From Aeromicrobium senzhongii (GTDB lineage: Bacteria; Actinomycetota; Actinomycetes; Propionibacteriales; Nocardioidaceae), in the NCBI RefSeq assembly GCF_014334735.1, contig NZ_CP060587.1, forward strand, positions 2,790,001 through 2,854,000: DNA of 64,000 bases. Direction: 5' to 3'. Under the pieces are notes generated by a model, which saw only the letters and a list, made by a program, of their open reading frames with translations, ran no database searches and had not been told where the DNA came from. Numbering within the stretch: the first letter of the stretch is position 1; every line of letters starts with the position of its first letter. Shown in pieces: positions 1-7,852 of this stretch. Made by a program: the position numbers and the translations under genes.

Positions 1-1
1 C

Positions 2-826
2 ATGACCGGCCTGTCCGAGCTCGCGCCCGGCGGCTTCGCCGAGTACGTCATCGCGGCCGAGGACATGACGATGCCGGTCCCCGAGGGGATGGACGTCGAT
101 CTCGCGGCCCTGACCGAGCCGCTCGCGGTCGCACACCACGCTGTCCGCCGCGGTCGCGTCGGTCGCAAGGAGGTCGCCATCGTGATCGGTTGCGGCCCCA
201 TCGGGCTGGCGGTCATCTGCATGCTGAAGGCGGCGGGCGTGCGCACGATCGTGGCGAGCGACTACTCCGCGGGACGCCGTGAGCTGGCCCGGCGGTGCGG
301 CGCCACGATCGTCGTCGATCCCGCCGAGCAGTCGCCGTGGGAGGCGTACGACCGACCGAAGAAGCACCACACGACCGCGACCGGCCTGTTCGGCGAGGCG
401 ATCGACGCGATGCACCTGCTGCAGAAGGTGCCCGGCATCCCGTGGTGGCGCGTCATGCGCGCGGCCGAGAAGGCCGGCGCCGTGCCCCGGGGCCCCGTCG
501 TGTTCGAGTGCGTCGGCGTCCCCGGCGTCATCGAGGACATCGTCACGCACGCGCCGTTCCGCTCGCGCGTGGTCGTGGTCGGCGTCTGCATGGAGCCCGA
601 CACCTTCCGTCCGACGATGGCCAGCAACAAGGAGATCGACCTGATCTTCTCGTTCTGTTACGACCCCGCGGAGTTCCGCGAGACCCTGCACCTGGTGGCC
701 TCCGGCAAGGTCGATGCCTCGCCGCTGGTCACGGGCGTGGTGGGCCTCGACGAGGTGGCGCAGGCGTTCGACGACCTCGCCGATCCCGAGAAGCACGCGA
801 AGATCCTCATCGATCCGTCGCGCTGA
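2..826 (+). CDS. Zinc-type alcohol dehydrogenase (MDR family), 5'-truncated by window edge
   Basis: C-terminal 274 residues of a medium-chain dehydrogenase/reductase. What is visible is the end of the GroES-like catalytic domain (the GGFAEYV segment, then LTEPLAVAHHAVRR, typical of the family) followed by a Rossmann NAD(P)-binding domain with GCGPIG at residues 63-68 and an acidic residue (D87) at the end of beta-2, which favours NAD over NADP. The catalytic zinc ligands of the N-terminal domain lie outside the window, so the first ATG here is probably internal. The substrate cannot be told; an insertion around residues 110-150 (KKHHTTATGLFGEA region) is longer than in classical enzymes. Convergent with the next gene, with hairpins between them. 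Confidence 0.85.
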   Translation: MTGLSELAPGGFAEYVIAAEDMTMPVPEGMDVDLAALTEPLAVAHHAVRRGRVGRKEVAIVIGCGPIGLAVICMLKAAGVRTIVASDYSAGRRELARRCGATIVVDPAEQSPWEAYDRPKKHHTTATGLFGEAIDAMHLLQKVPGIPWWRVMRAAEKAGAVPRGPVVFECVGVPGVIEDIVTHAPFRSRVVVVGVCMEPDTFRPTMASNKEIDLIFSFCYDPAEFRETLHLVASGKVDASPLVTGVVGLDEVAQAFDDLADPEKHAKILIDPSR

Positions 827-840
827 CCGAGGCAAACTGG

Positions 841-872
841 CGCCTCCCTGGGGAAGTTTCCCCGGGGAGGCG
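841..872. terminator. Hairpin 1 between convergent genes
   Basis: Arms of 15 nt (841-855 and 858-872) pair completely apart from one G-T wobble, with a 2-nt centre. It lies 15 nt after the dehydrogenase stop and has no T-run. It shares GGCG (869-872) with the following palindrome, so the two stems cannot both form fully in one RNA. Confidence 0.6.
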
Positions 873-906
873 TCGGTTTACCACGGGACCGTGGTAAACC
901 GACGCC
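869..906. terminator. Perfect 18-bp-arm palindrome, probable bidirectional terminator
   Basis: Arms 869-886 and 889-906 are perfect reverse complements around a 2-nt centre (GA). It ends 5 nt before the stop codon of the minus-strand gene at 911, which fits a bidirectional terminator for two convergent genes. Confidence 0.65.
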
Positions 907-910
907 CCGC

Positions 911-1891
911 TCAGCGACCCATGAACCCGGCAGCGGGCGTGGTGCCGGTGAGGGCGTCGCGGGCGAGCAGCGCGGTGCCGGCGGTCCAGGTGGACTGCTC
1001 GACGGGCCAGCGCTTGTCGTCGTTGTAGACCAGGCCGGTCCACCAGGCGCCGTCCGGGTCGCGCAGGTGCGCGATGTCGGCGTAGAGCGCGGCGGCCGCG
1101 TCGGTGCGGCCGGCGCGCACCAGCGCCAGGACCAGCTCGAGCGTCTCGCCGCCGGTGACCCACGGGTTGACGGTGACGCAGCGCGTGCCGAAGCCGGGGA
1201 CGACGAACTCGTCCCAGCGCTCGTCGAGGCGCGCGGCGGCCGCGTCTCCGTCGAGGACGCCGGTCATGACCGGGTAGTACCAGTCCATCGAGAACCGCGG
1301 CTTGGGCGTGAACAGCTCGGGGCGGTGCGTCAGGGCGTCGGCGATCGCCTCGGCCGCGTGCTGCCAGTGCGGACGGGGGTGGCCCCACCGCTCGGCCAGA
1401 CGGGCGGCGCAGCGCAGGCTGAACGCGATGCTCGCGTTGCCCGTGACGAGGCACTCGTCGGCCACCTTGCCGTCGACGCCGCGCGCCCAGGCGATCGGGC
1501 CGTCGCCGACCTGCAGCTCCAGGACCACGTCGACGGCTCGCTCGAGCATCTCGAAGAACGACCGCGCGTCGACCCCGAGCAACTCGAGGTGCCACAGGCC
1601 GGTCGCGACGTAGGCGCAGTAGTTCGCGTCGGTCTCGGGCTCCTCGACGCCGTCGTCGTTCGAGCCGGGCCAGTACTTGCGTCCCCACGACCCGTCGGGA
1701 CGCTGGGCGTGCCGCAGCCAGTCGTAGGCCGCGACGGCCTCGTCGACGAAGCCCTCGGTGGCCAGACCCATCGCGGCCTGCACGTGGTCCCAGGGGTCGA
1801 GGTGACCGCCCTCGAACCACGGGATCGCGCCGGTGGACAGCTGGACGGACGCGATCCACTTCGCCGTGGAGGCGGCCTCGGTGGGCGTCAC
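911..1891 (-). CDS. Prenyltransferase/squalene-oxidase-repeat (alpha/alpha barrel) protein
   Basis: About 326 residues with repeated alpha-helical segments of the terpenoid-cyclase/prenyltransferase fold: QLSTGAIPW near the N-terminus, QRPDGSWG, LQVGDGPIAWA and RDPDGAWWTG are QxxxG-W-type repeats. No terpene-cyclase DxDD motif is visible, so enzymatic activity is uncertain; it may recognise or modify a lipid or glycan. I chose the GTG at 1891 (GAGAGG about 8 nt upstream) over an ATG at 1963, because the extra 24 codons overlap a 12-bp inverted repeat and begin before the family-like sequence. It is the last gene of a minus-strand run glycosyltransferase-methyltransferase-prenyltransferase-like, suggesting a shared pathway for a glycosylated or lipidated product (inference). 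Confidence 0.75.
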   Translation of the reverse strand: MTPTEAASTAKWIASVQLSTGAIPWFEGGHLDPWDHVQAAMGLATEGFVDEAVAAYDWLRHAQRPDGSWGRKYWPGSNDDGVEEPETDANYCAYVATGLWHLELLGVDARSFFEMLERAVDVVLELQVGDGPIAWARGVDGKVADECLVTGNASIAFSLRCAARLAERWGHPRPHWQHAAEAIADALTHRPELFTPKPRFSMDWYYPVMTGVLDGDAAAARLDERWDEFVVPGFGTRCVTVNPWVTGGETLELVLALVRAGRTDAAAALYADIAHLRDPDGAWWTGLVYNDDKRWPVEQSTWTAGTALLARDALTGTTPAAGFMGR

Positions 1892-1906
1892 CGCGCCCGC
1901 CTCTCG

Positions 1907-1969
1907 CCACTTTTGGAAACGGATCCACGTTCCCGCGACCCAAGAAGGTGGAACGAGTTCCAAAAGTGG
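1907..1969. repeat. Inverted repeat with 12-bp perfect arms (CCACTTTTGGAA / TTCCAAAAGTGG)
   Basis: Arms at 1907-1918 and 1958-1969 are perfect reverse complements separated by 39 nt. Inner elements (CCACGTTCC and GGTGGAACG) are also roughly complementary, so a long imperfect stem is possible. It lies between the methyltransferase stop (2025) and the preferred start of the next gene (1891). The A/T-rich arms stand out from the GC-rich surroundings. Either a regulatory or terminator structure or a copy of a dispersed repeat; only one copy is in this window. Confidence 0.5.
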
Positions 1970-2024
1970 GAAGGGGGGCGGTGAGCGGGGCGACGAAGGG
2001 AGGCGGGGCGACCGAGGAGCGACA

Positions 2025-2738
2025 TCAGAACGGCTTCTGGAAGTACAGGGCGACGCTCTTGCCGATCAGCGGGTTGAGCGCCTGCTCGGCCCACCGGGTC
2101 GCCCGGGGCGCCTTCATCATGTCCCACACGAGCAGCTGGTGGTAGCCGCGGACGAGCGGGTGCTGCTCACGGCCGACGCCGACGGCGCACTTGATCCACC
2201 AGTACGGCGCGTGCAGCGCGTGGGCGTGGTGCTGGTGGCGGAACTGCAGGCCCGTGGCCTCCAGCTTGGCGCGCAGCTCATCGGCCTTGTAGATCCGGAT
2301 GTGCCCGCCCTCGTTGGCGTGGTACTCGTCCGACAGGGCCCAGCAGATCCGCTCGGGCAGCCAGCGGGGCACCGTGACGGCCAGGACGCCGCCGGGCGCG
2401 AGGATGCGCTCGAGCTCGCTGATCGCCTGCACGTCCTCGGGCACGTGCTCGAGGATCTCCGACGCCAGCACGACGTCGAACGAGCCGTCCTCGTAGGGCA
2501 TCTCGAGGATGTTGCCGACCTTGACCTGGCCGCTGCCGCCCGGCGGGACCTCGCCCTCGAGCTCCATCGCGCCGAACATGTTCTCGACGCCCTTCAGCTC
2601 GACCTCGTCGAGGTCGAAGGCGGTGACGTGGGCCCCGCGGCGCAGCGCCTCGTACGAGTGACGGCCCGCACCGGCGCCGACGTCGATGAAGCGCGTGCCG
2701 CGCCCCACTCGGAGTCGGTCGAAGTCAACGGTCAGCAT
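2025..2738 (-). CDS. Class I SAM-dependent methyltransferase
   Basis: 237 residues. SAM-binding motif I (FIDVGAGAGRHSYEAL, glycines at about 21-25), the acidic end of beta-2 (FDLDEVEL, near residue 41), motif around VGNILEMPYEDGSFDVVLASEILEHV, and post-motif LAPGGVLAVTVP match the UbiE/Methyltransf_11 family. The substrate is unknown. The C-terminal part (HHAHALHAPYWWIKCAVG) is not recognisable as a specific subfamily. Its start overlaps the end of the upstream glycosyltransferase gene by 14 nt, indicating translational coupling and a common pathway. Confidence 0.85.
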   Translation of the reverse strand: MLTVDFDRLRVGRGTRFIDVGAGAGRHSYEALRRGAHVTAFDLDEVELKGVENMFGAMELEGEVPPGGSGQVKVGNILEMPYEDGSFDVVLASEILEHVPEDVQAISELERILAPGGVLAVTVPRWLPERICWALSDEYHANEGGHIRIYKADELRAKLEATGLQFRHQHHAHALHAPYWWIKCAVGVGREQHPLVRGYHQLLVWDMMKAPRATRWAEQALNPLIGKSVALYFQKPF

Positions 2739-3975
2739 GGGGGTTCCTTCCGTCCCGGTACTGGCGAGCTCGGTGATCGGCGATCACCCTCTCATAGGTC
2801 TGCGCGGTGGCTCGGGCCACGGCGATCCAGCTGAAGCGGTCGAGCGCCCGCTGACGCGCGACCCCCGACAGGCGCTCGCGCTCGGCGGGATCGTCCAGCA
2901 GCCGGCCGATCTGGGTGACCAGCTGCTCGACGTCCCCGGGCTCGACCAGCACGCCGGCGTCGCCCACGACCTCGGGCAGGGCGCCGGCGGCACTGGCGAC
3001 CAGGGGCGTGCCGCAGGACATCGCCTCGACGGCGGGCAGGCTGAAGCCCTCGTACAGCGAGGGGACGACCATGACCTCGGCCGACGAGATCACCGCCGCG
3101 AGCTCCTCGTCGGAGATCCCGCTGTGCACCGTGACGATGCCGGCGAGATCGCCGTGGTGGATGCGCTGGTGCGCCGGGCCCTCGGGGTCGAGGTTCGAGA
3201 CCAGCTGGACGTCGATGGCGCGATCGGTGCTGAGCTTGGCGGCCGCGTCCAGGAAGTGCGAGAGGCCCTTGAGCGGCGAGTCGGCACTGGCGACCACCAC
3301 GAGGCGCCTGGGCACACGCTCGGCGGGCGGGCTGAACAGGTCGGTGTCGACGCCGAGCGGCACGACGGTCATCTGCTCGGGCTGCAGGCCGAAGTCGGCC
3401 ACGGTGTCGGCGGCCGACGCGGTGGAGACGCCCAGGATCGTGCGGATCCGCCGGGCGACGAACGCCTGCATCCGGACGAACGCGTACCAGCGTCGCGTCG
3501 TCACCTGCTTGCGCAGCGGGGCGGCGGCGATGTCGAGCGCGCGGTCGCGGCTGATCGGGTGGTGGATCGTGGCCAGGAAGGGCTGGCGCCGGTTGATCGG
3601 CAGCAGTCCGAAGCCCAGGGACTGGTTGTCGTGCACGACGTCGAAGCCCGAGAGGTCGAGGCGACGGGCCCGCAGGCTGAAGGTGAGCGGCTCGGGGAAT
3701 GCCGCCGTGAGCATCTGCAGGTATTCCAGGACGTCGATCCAGTCGCGGAACTCCCGCAGCTTCGGCGTCCGGAACGGGTCGTCGTCGCGGTAGAGGTCCA
3801 GGCTCGGCACCTTCTCCAGGCGCACGGCGGGGTGCAGGTCCTCCGGGTACGGCTGGCCCGAGAAGATCGTGACCTCGTGCCCGAGGTCCGCCAGTCCGGC
3901 GCTGAGATTGCGCACGTAGACGCCTTGGCCGCCACTGTGCTGCTTGCTGCGGTACGACAACAGTGCGATCCGCAC
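2725..3975 (-). CDS. Glycosyltransferase family 4 (GT-B fold)
   Basis: About 416 residues. N-terminal GT-B half begins RIALLSYRSKQHSGGQGVYVRNL, with the glycine-rich loop near the start typical of GT4; the donor-binding half has PLGVDTDLFSPP, VVASADSPLKGL and the E-x7-E motif in SLYEGFSLPAVEAMSCGTP. It transfers a sugar from a nucleotide-sugar donor; acceptor unknown. I prefer the GTG at 3975 because GAGGAGG lies just upstream; an upstream start at 4020 would add 15 non-family residues. First gene of the set running to 911; no signal peptide, so cytoplasmic or membrane-associated. Confidence 0.88.
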   Translation of the reverse strand: MRIALLSYRSKQHSGGQGVYVRNLSAGLADLGHEVTIFSGQPYPEDLHPAVRLEKVPSLDLYRDDDPFRTPKLREFRDWIDVLEYLQMLTAAFPEPLTFSLRARRLDLSGFDVVHDNQSLGFGLLPINRRQPFLATIHHPISRDRALDIAAAPLRKQVTTRRWYAFVRMQAFVARRIRTILGVSTASAADTVADFGLQPEQMTVVPLGVDTDLFSPPAERVPRRLVVVASADSPLKGLSHFLDAAAKLSTDRAIDVQLVSNLDPEGPAHQRIHHGDLAGIVTVHSGISDEELAAVISSAEVMVVPSLYEGFSLPAVEAMSCGTPLVASAAGALPEVVGDAGVLVEPGDVEQLVTQIGRLLDDPAERERLSGVARQRALDRFSWIAVARATAQTYERVIADHRARQYRDGRNPHADR

Positions 3976-4030
3976 GCGGCCTCCTCGATACTCGTCGGTA
4001 ACCATTGTGCCGGTCGTCACGCCGTCGGCA

Positions 4031-4444
4031 TCAGCGGGAGCCGACCTGGACGTCGGCCAGCTCCACGACCATGCCGCCTCGGACGGTCCCGTGCACCTCC
4101 GCGAGGCGGTCGGTCTCGCGCACGAGGGCGTCGACGACCTCCCGGTCCTCCGGGGAGTCGACGTGGACCGCGTAGGCCAGCCGGAGGGCCGGCTCGCCGG
4201 GGTCGCCCCAGTCGGACTCGACGGTCACCCGCACGCCGTCGATGCGCAGTCCGCGGGCCGCAGCCTCGCGGTACAGGTCGTTGACGAAGCAGGTCGCGAG
4301 CGCCGCCGCCAGCAACTCGCCGCCGTTGACGGCCGAGCCGCCCTCAGCGCGGGCGGCGATGTCCAGCGGAGTCGTCCGCTCCCCCGTCGTCACCGACACC
4401 TCGTGGCGCCCCGGCGCGTTCTCGACCGTCGCGGTGATCCTCAT
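4031..4444 (-). CDS. OsmC/Ohr family peroxiredoxin-like protein
   Basis: 137 residues, the usual size for the family. The segment NGGELLAAALATCFVNDLYREAAARG contains the conserved helix with the first reactive cysteine (ATC). The second cysteine of the Ohr/OsmC pair (normally in a VCP-like segment) is not seen; the corresponding region reads HVDSPEDREVVDALV, so this may be an OsmC-like protein without classical thiol peroxidase chemistry. ATG at 4444. It lies 39 nt upstream of the RnfD/FNR fusion stop, in the same orientation as the flavin module, but the functional link is unproven. Confidence 0.8.
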   Translation of the reverse strand: MRITATVENAPGRHEVSVTTGERTTPLDIAARAEGGSAVNGGELLAAALATCFVNDLYREAAARGLRIDGVRVTVESDWGDPGEPALRLAYAVHVDSPEDREVVDALVRETDRLAEVHGTVRGGMVVELADVQVGSR

Positions 4445-4483
4445 CCGTCGAGCGTCCTCCGCCGGGTCCGCGACGGCAAGGGC

Positions 4484-5962
4484 TCAGTATCCGAGGAAGG
4501 CGTCGCGCCGGACCTGCTTGGCACGGCCGCGCAGCCCGCGGGCGACCGCGTCGACGAAGTCGGGGCGGCCCGAGACGAAGGCCGTGCGGTCGGCCAGGTC
4601 GGGAACGTGCTCGGCGATCGTCGGGCCGTCGACCTCGTCGACGGGTAGCCGGACGACTCGAGCCCCGGCGGTCTCGAGCTCGGCCACGTACGGCTGGTCG
4701 TCCCGCTCGCCCAGCACGACGACCACGTCGCGGTCGCGATGCGCGGCGAGCTGGCTCAGGAACGGGGTGACCCCGATTCCGGCGCCGACCAGCAGGACAG
4801 GCCCGGACTCGGGCCAGACGAAGTCGCCGTGGACGGACGTGACCCGCACCCGGTCGCCCGGCTGCAGCGTGGCCAGGGCGCGCTTGTAGGACGAGCCCGG
4901 CTCGGGATGGCGCGTCGCCAGCACCACCTCCGGACCCGGGGCCGACAGGACGCTGAACATGCGCCGGCGGCCACGGGAGTCGGCGCGGTGCGGCACGTCG
5001 ACCTCGACGTACTGGCCGGGCGCGAAGTGCAACGGACGGTCGGCGTCGAAGACGTACTCGACGACGTCGCCGGACAGCGGCCGCCGCTCCCGCAGCACGA
5101 GCGATCGCGATCCCTGCCGCAGCACCAGGGCGACCAGACCCGTCACGACCAGCGTGAGCTCGTACGTGCTGGTGAACGGCTCGACCGTCCACGGCTCGCC
5201 GAACAGCCGCGACGTGAGCAGCGGCCAGGTGAACAGCACGGCGGCCAGGGCCGCGACGCCCCACTGCTGGCGCTGGCGCGGCGGCAGCGTCAACGGCTCG
5301 CTCAGCATGAAGCCCGCGAAGAAGACGATCGGCGTCGAATACGCGGTGAAGCGCACCGCGTCGCCGATGTCCGCACCGATGCCGAGCTGCCACCAGATGG
5401 TGATCGCGGCGGCGATGACGGTGAAGATCGCCCCGAGCGCGAGCCGGCGGGTTCGGTACAGCACCACGAGGGCACCGACGAGGACGAACCAGAACAGCGA
5501 CTCGCTGCCGACCCACCAGCCAGTGAAGGGCACGGGCCACCCGGTGGCCCAGCCCAGCATGAGAGTCAGCACGACGCCTGCCGCCGCCGGGTTCACGACG
5601 TGCCGGCCGCGCCAGGCGAACGCGTACTTCGAGGCCTGCGCCAGCGCGGCGACCAGCGCCAGCCAGCCCAACTGCTCGGCGTCGGTCGACGGCCAGAACA
5701 GGAACCACAGGATGAGGGCGGTCACCACGGAGGACTCGAGATGCGGGTGCACGCCCACGGACCGGCCGAACACGACGTTCGCGACCACCGAGGACACCAC
5801 CATCACGACGAGGGTCAGCAGCATCGCGCCGACGCTGAAGATCGAGGGGTCCAGCACGCCGAGCGAGGCCTGGACGACCGCGACGGCGGCCAGCACCAGC
5901 AGCACCACGGTGACCAGCCGGTACATCGTGAACCGGCCGAGCTGTCGATCCAGGAACGTCAT
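4484..5962 (-). CDS. RnfD/NqrB-like membrane protein fused to a ferredoxin-NADP reductase-type domain
   Basis: 492 residues. The first ~270 form a polytopic membrane region (about eight to ten hydrophobic helices) with RnfD/NqrB-like features: the HPHLESSVVTALILWFL helix, GRHVVNPAAAGVVL and FFAGFMLSEPLTLPPR. From ~280 comes a soluble FNR unit: LVLRERRPLSGDVVEYVF, FAD-binding FAPGQYVEV, and the NAD(P)-binding LLVGAGIGVTPFLSQLAAH. Expected role: pass electrons from NAD(P)H through flavins across the membrane to an extracytosolic flavoprotein. The start ATG (5962) overlaps the apbE stop as ATGA, and an FMN-binding lipoprotein follows further upstream, so the three form one operon. The typical RnfD S-x-A-T covalent FMN site is not evident here. 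Confidence 0.85.
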   Translation of the reverse strand: MTFLDRQLGRFTMYRLVTVVLLVLAAVAVVQASLGVLDPSIFSVGAMLLTLVVMVVSSVVANVVFGRSVGVHPHLESSVVTALILWFLFWPSTDAEQLGWLALVAALAQASKYAFAWRGRHVVNPAAAGVVLTLMLGWATGWPVPFTGWWVGSESLFWFVLVGALVVLYRTRRLALGAIFTVIAAAITIWWQLGIGADIGDAVRFTAYSTPIVFFAGFMLSEPLTLPPRQRQQWGVAALAAVLFTWPLLTSRLFGEPWTVEPFTSTYELTLVVTGLVALVLRQGSRSLVLRERRPLSGDVVEYVFDADRPLHFAPGQYVEVDVPHRADSRGRRRMFSVLSAPGPEVVLATRHPEPGSSYKRALATLQPGDRVRVTSVHGDFVWPESGPVLLVGAGIGVTPFLSQLAAHRDRDVVVVLGERDDQPYVAELETAGARVVRLPVDEVDGPTIAEHVPDLADRTAFVSGRPDFVDAVARGLRGRAKQVRRDAFLGY

Positions 5963-6792
5963 GCGAAGACCTCTCCGGGGAGTCCCCGCGCCACCAGGCG
6001 GTGGTCGCGGTCGAGGGCGGCCCACCAGTGTCCCGCGACCGGCAGGTCGGCGGTGAAGAAGGCCGCGCTGGCGAGGCCGTCGGCCCACCCCGCGTCCGGA
6101 CCGCCCGCCCAGGCGGCGACGACCTCGCGCGTGGGGCGGCCCGACCGGGCGTCCAGGACGTGGTGCAGATCGTCGGCCCAGCGCCGCCGGTTGCTGGCCG
6201 AGCCGCAGATGGCCTGACCGTCGGGAACCTCGGCCACCGCGATCGCCAGCGTGGGGTCGTCGGGGTCCTCGAGGGCGACCCGCAGGGTGCGGCCGGACCG
6301 GTTGACCAGGTCGCCGCTGGCGTCGACGACGCACGGCTGGTCGACCATCGCGGCCACCTGACCGGCGAGCCAGCCCTTGCCGACCGCGCCGATGTCGAGC
6401 ACGACGGGCTCGGGCACGCGCAGGACCGTCCCGTCCAGCTCGCAGTCCGCCCACGAGGGAACGCGCACCGGCCCGCCCTGCGGCGTCAGCCGGTATCCCG
6501 CGCCGTAGCCGAGCTGCTCGAGCGCACCCCCGACCAGCGGGCTGACGGAGCCGGCGGTCAGGGTGAACAGCCGGTCGTAGATCGCGAGGATCGCGGGTGC
6601 ATCGGGCCCCAGGTCGACCGAGCGCTCGGTGCGCAGGCGCTGGACGGTCGCGTCAGCGCGGAACCGCGACCACGTCCGGTCGAAAGTCTCGATCCGATCC
6701 GTGATCGCGGTTCGCTGTCCGGAGGCGATCGGGTCGGGGGTCCCGATCGACCACGGGGTTCCGATGGCGTCGAAACGCCACTCGGAGGTCAT
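5959..6792 (-). CDS. apbE: FAD:protein FMN transferase (ApbE/DUF561-type)
   Basis: 277 residues, slightly shorter than typical ApbE. Family landmarks: N-terminal AIGTPWSI (usual M-G-T position), FDRTWSRFRADATVQRL, VLDIGAVGKGWLAGQVA, VVDASGDLVNRSG and the C-terminal ICGSASNRRRWADDLHHVLDARSGRPTR with the metal-binding H-x-x-D. ApbE covalently attaches FMN from FAD to Ser/Thr of FMN_bind-domain proteins, normally outside the cytoplasm. There is no obvious signal peptide or lipobox from the ATG at 6792, so location is uncertain. It sits 7 nt after the FMN-binding lipoprotein gene, its likely substrate. Confidence 0.9.
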   Translation of the reverse strand: MTSEWRFDAIGTPWSIGTPDPIASGQRTAITDRIETFDRTWSRFRADATVQRLRTERSVDLGPDAPAILAIYDRLFTLTAGSVSPLVGGALEQLGYGAGYRLTPQGGPVRVPSWADCELDGTVLRVPEPVVLDIGAVGKGWLAGQVAAMVDQPCVVDASGDLVNRSGRTLRVALEDPDDPTLAIAVAEVPDGQAICGSASNRRRWADDLHHVLDARSGRPTREVVAAWAGGPDAGWADGLASAAFFTADLPVAGHWWAALDRDHRLVARGLPGEVFA

Positions 6793-6799
6793 GCTCGGC

Positions 6800-7276
6800 T
6801 CAGGCCTTGGCCTGGCTGATGATCTGCTCGATGGCGTCGTTGAAGCCACCGCTGGTCAGCGAGGAGCCCGAGACCTTGTCGACGTCGAGCTCGGTGATCT
6901 TGCGACCCTCGACCTGCGCGTCGATCCCGCTCTCGAACTTCTTCTGGTACTGCTCGGAGTTGCCGCTCTCGGCCTGCCCGTCGGCGTCGAGGTCGGTGAT
7001 GGTGCCGTCGGCGGTCAGGTCCACCTCGACCTCGATCGACTGCGTCTGCCCGTCGGGCGACGTGTAGGTGCCGGTCGCCTCGTACTCGCCGGGCCTGAAG
7101 GCGCCGCCGGCGGGAGCGGAGCCGGCGGGCTCCGACGGGGTCGCGGACGTCGCCGGCGGGGTCGCGCTCGAAGCCGCGTCCTGCTCGCCGCCGTCGTCAT
7201 CGCCGCAGGCGGCGAGCGTCAGCAGGGCGGTGGATGCGGCGAGTGCGGCGTAGGCGCGGCGCTTCGTCAGGGTCAT
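6800..7276 (-). CDS. FMN-binding-domain lipoprotein
   Basis: 158 residues. A signal peptide with lipobox LTLAAC (Cys24) predicts a membrane-anchored extracytoplasmic protein, followed by a Ser/Thr/Pro/Ala-rich linker (25-57) and an FMN_bind domain (58-158). The flavinylation site is near DKVSGSSLTSGGFNDAIEQI: the family consensus is Dxx(S/T)G(A/S)(T/S), so a Ser would replace the usual Thr as FMN acceptor. First gene of the operon (ATG 7276 with GAGGAG upstream); apbE and the membrane reductase follow. Expected to be the terminal flavoprotein carrying electrons outside the membrane; the final acceptor is unknown. Confidence 0.88.
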   Translation of the reverse strand: MTLTKRRAYAALAASTALLTLAACGDDDGGEQDAASSATPPATSATPSEPAGSAPAGGAFRPGEYEATGTYTSPDGQTQSIEVEVDLTADGTITDLDADGQAESGNSEQYQKKFESGIDAQVEGRKITELDVDKVSGSSLTSGGFNDAIEQIISQAKA

Positions 7277-7463
7277 GCGGCTCCTCGTTCGGGGGTGATG
7301 GTTTCTGGTTCAACCGTCTGCGCCCAACGTAGTTGACCCGCTCGCCGATTTCGAGGCTGAGCCCCGACTGGCGGCCGGACGCACAGCGACTTCTCAGGCT
7401 CGCGGGCCCTTGTCACGATCGCGGGCCCGGAGCATGCTCGGGAGATCGGAGAGAAGGCGCGTC

Positions 7464-7789
7464 ATGACCCAGCAGGACGACTCGATCCAACCCCTCGTGG
7501 GCCCGCAGCTCAACGCGCTCGCCGACGCCCTCGCAGCGCAGCCGGCGGACGTCGGTGACGCGCCCTCCCTCTGCGCGGGCTGGCCGGTGCGAGCCGTGCT
7601 GGCCCACCTGACGATGGCCGATCGCTACGACGCCGCAGCCTTCCAACGTGAGCTCGCTGCGGTCGGCCACGACTTCCAGACCCTCTCCGACACCATCGCG
7701 CTACGCGACGGGCAGCTGCCGATGGACACCCTGGTCGCAGGACTGCGCAGCGACACCATGGCCCACTGGGCGCCGCCCGGTGGCGGTCC
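7464..7789 (+). pseudogene. Truncated MDMPI_N/DinB-type (mycothiol-dependent-like) protein
   Basis: The ATG at 7464 opens a convincing N-terminal half of a maleylpyruvate isomerase/mycothiol-transferase-like protein (LCAGWPVRAVLAHLTMADRY, then LRSDTMAHWAPPGGG). Family members run to about 200 residues, but homology stops near residue 109. From there the frame stays open to 8240 only as the antisense of the VOC gene. The 3' half therefore appears deleted and joined to the neighbouring gene. I read this as a broken gene, not a fusion. It could be transcribed, because the divergent region upstream has room for a promoter. Confidence 0.65.
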
Positions 7790-7852
7790 CTCGCGGGGCG
7801 GGATCGGCCCGGGCCCGACCTGCGCCGTCCCGCCTGAGCCGCGCGGACAGCG

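Noticed and set aside
911-1963. Longer N-terminus for the prenyltransferase-like protein starting at 1963
   Set aside because: The extra codons overlap an inverted repeat and do not resemble the family; the GTG at 1891 is better placed, though not proven.
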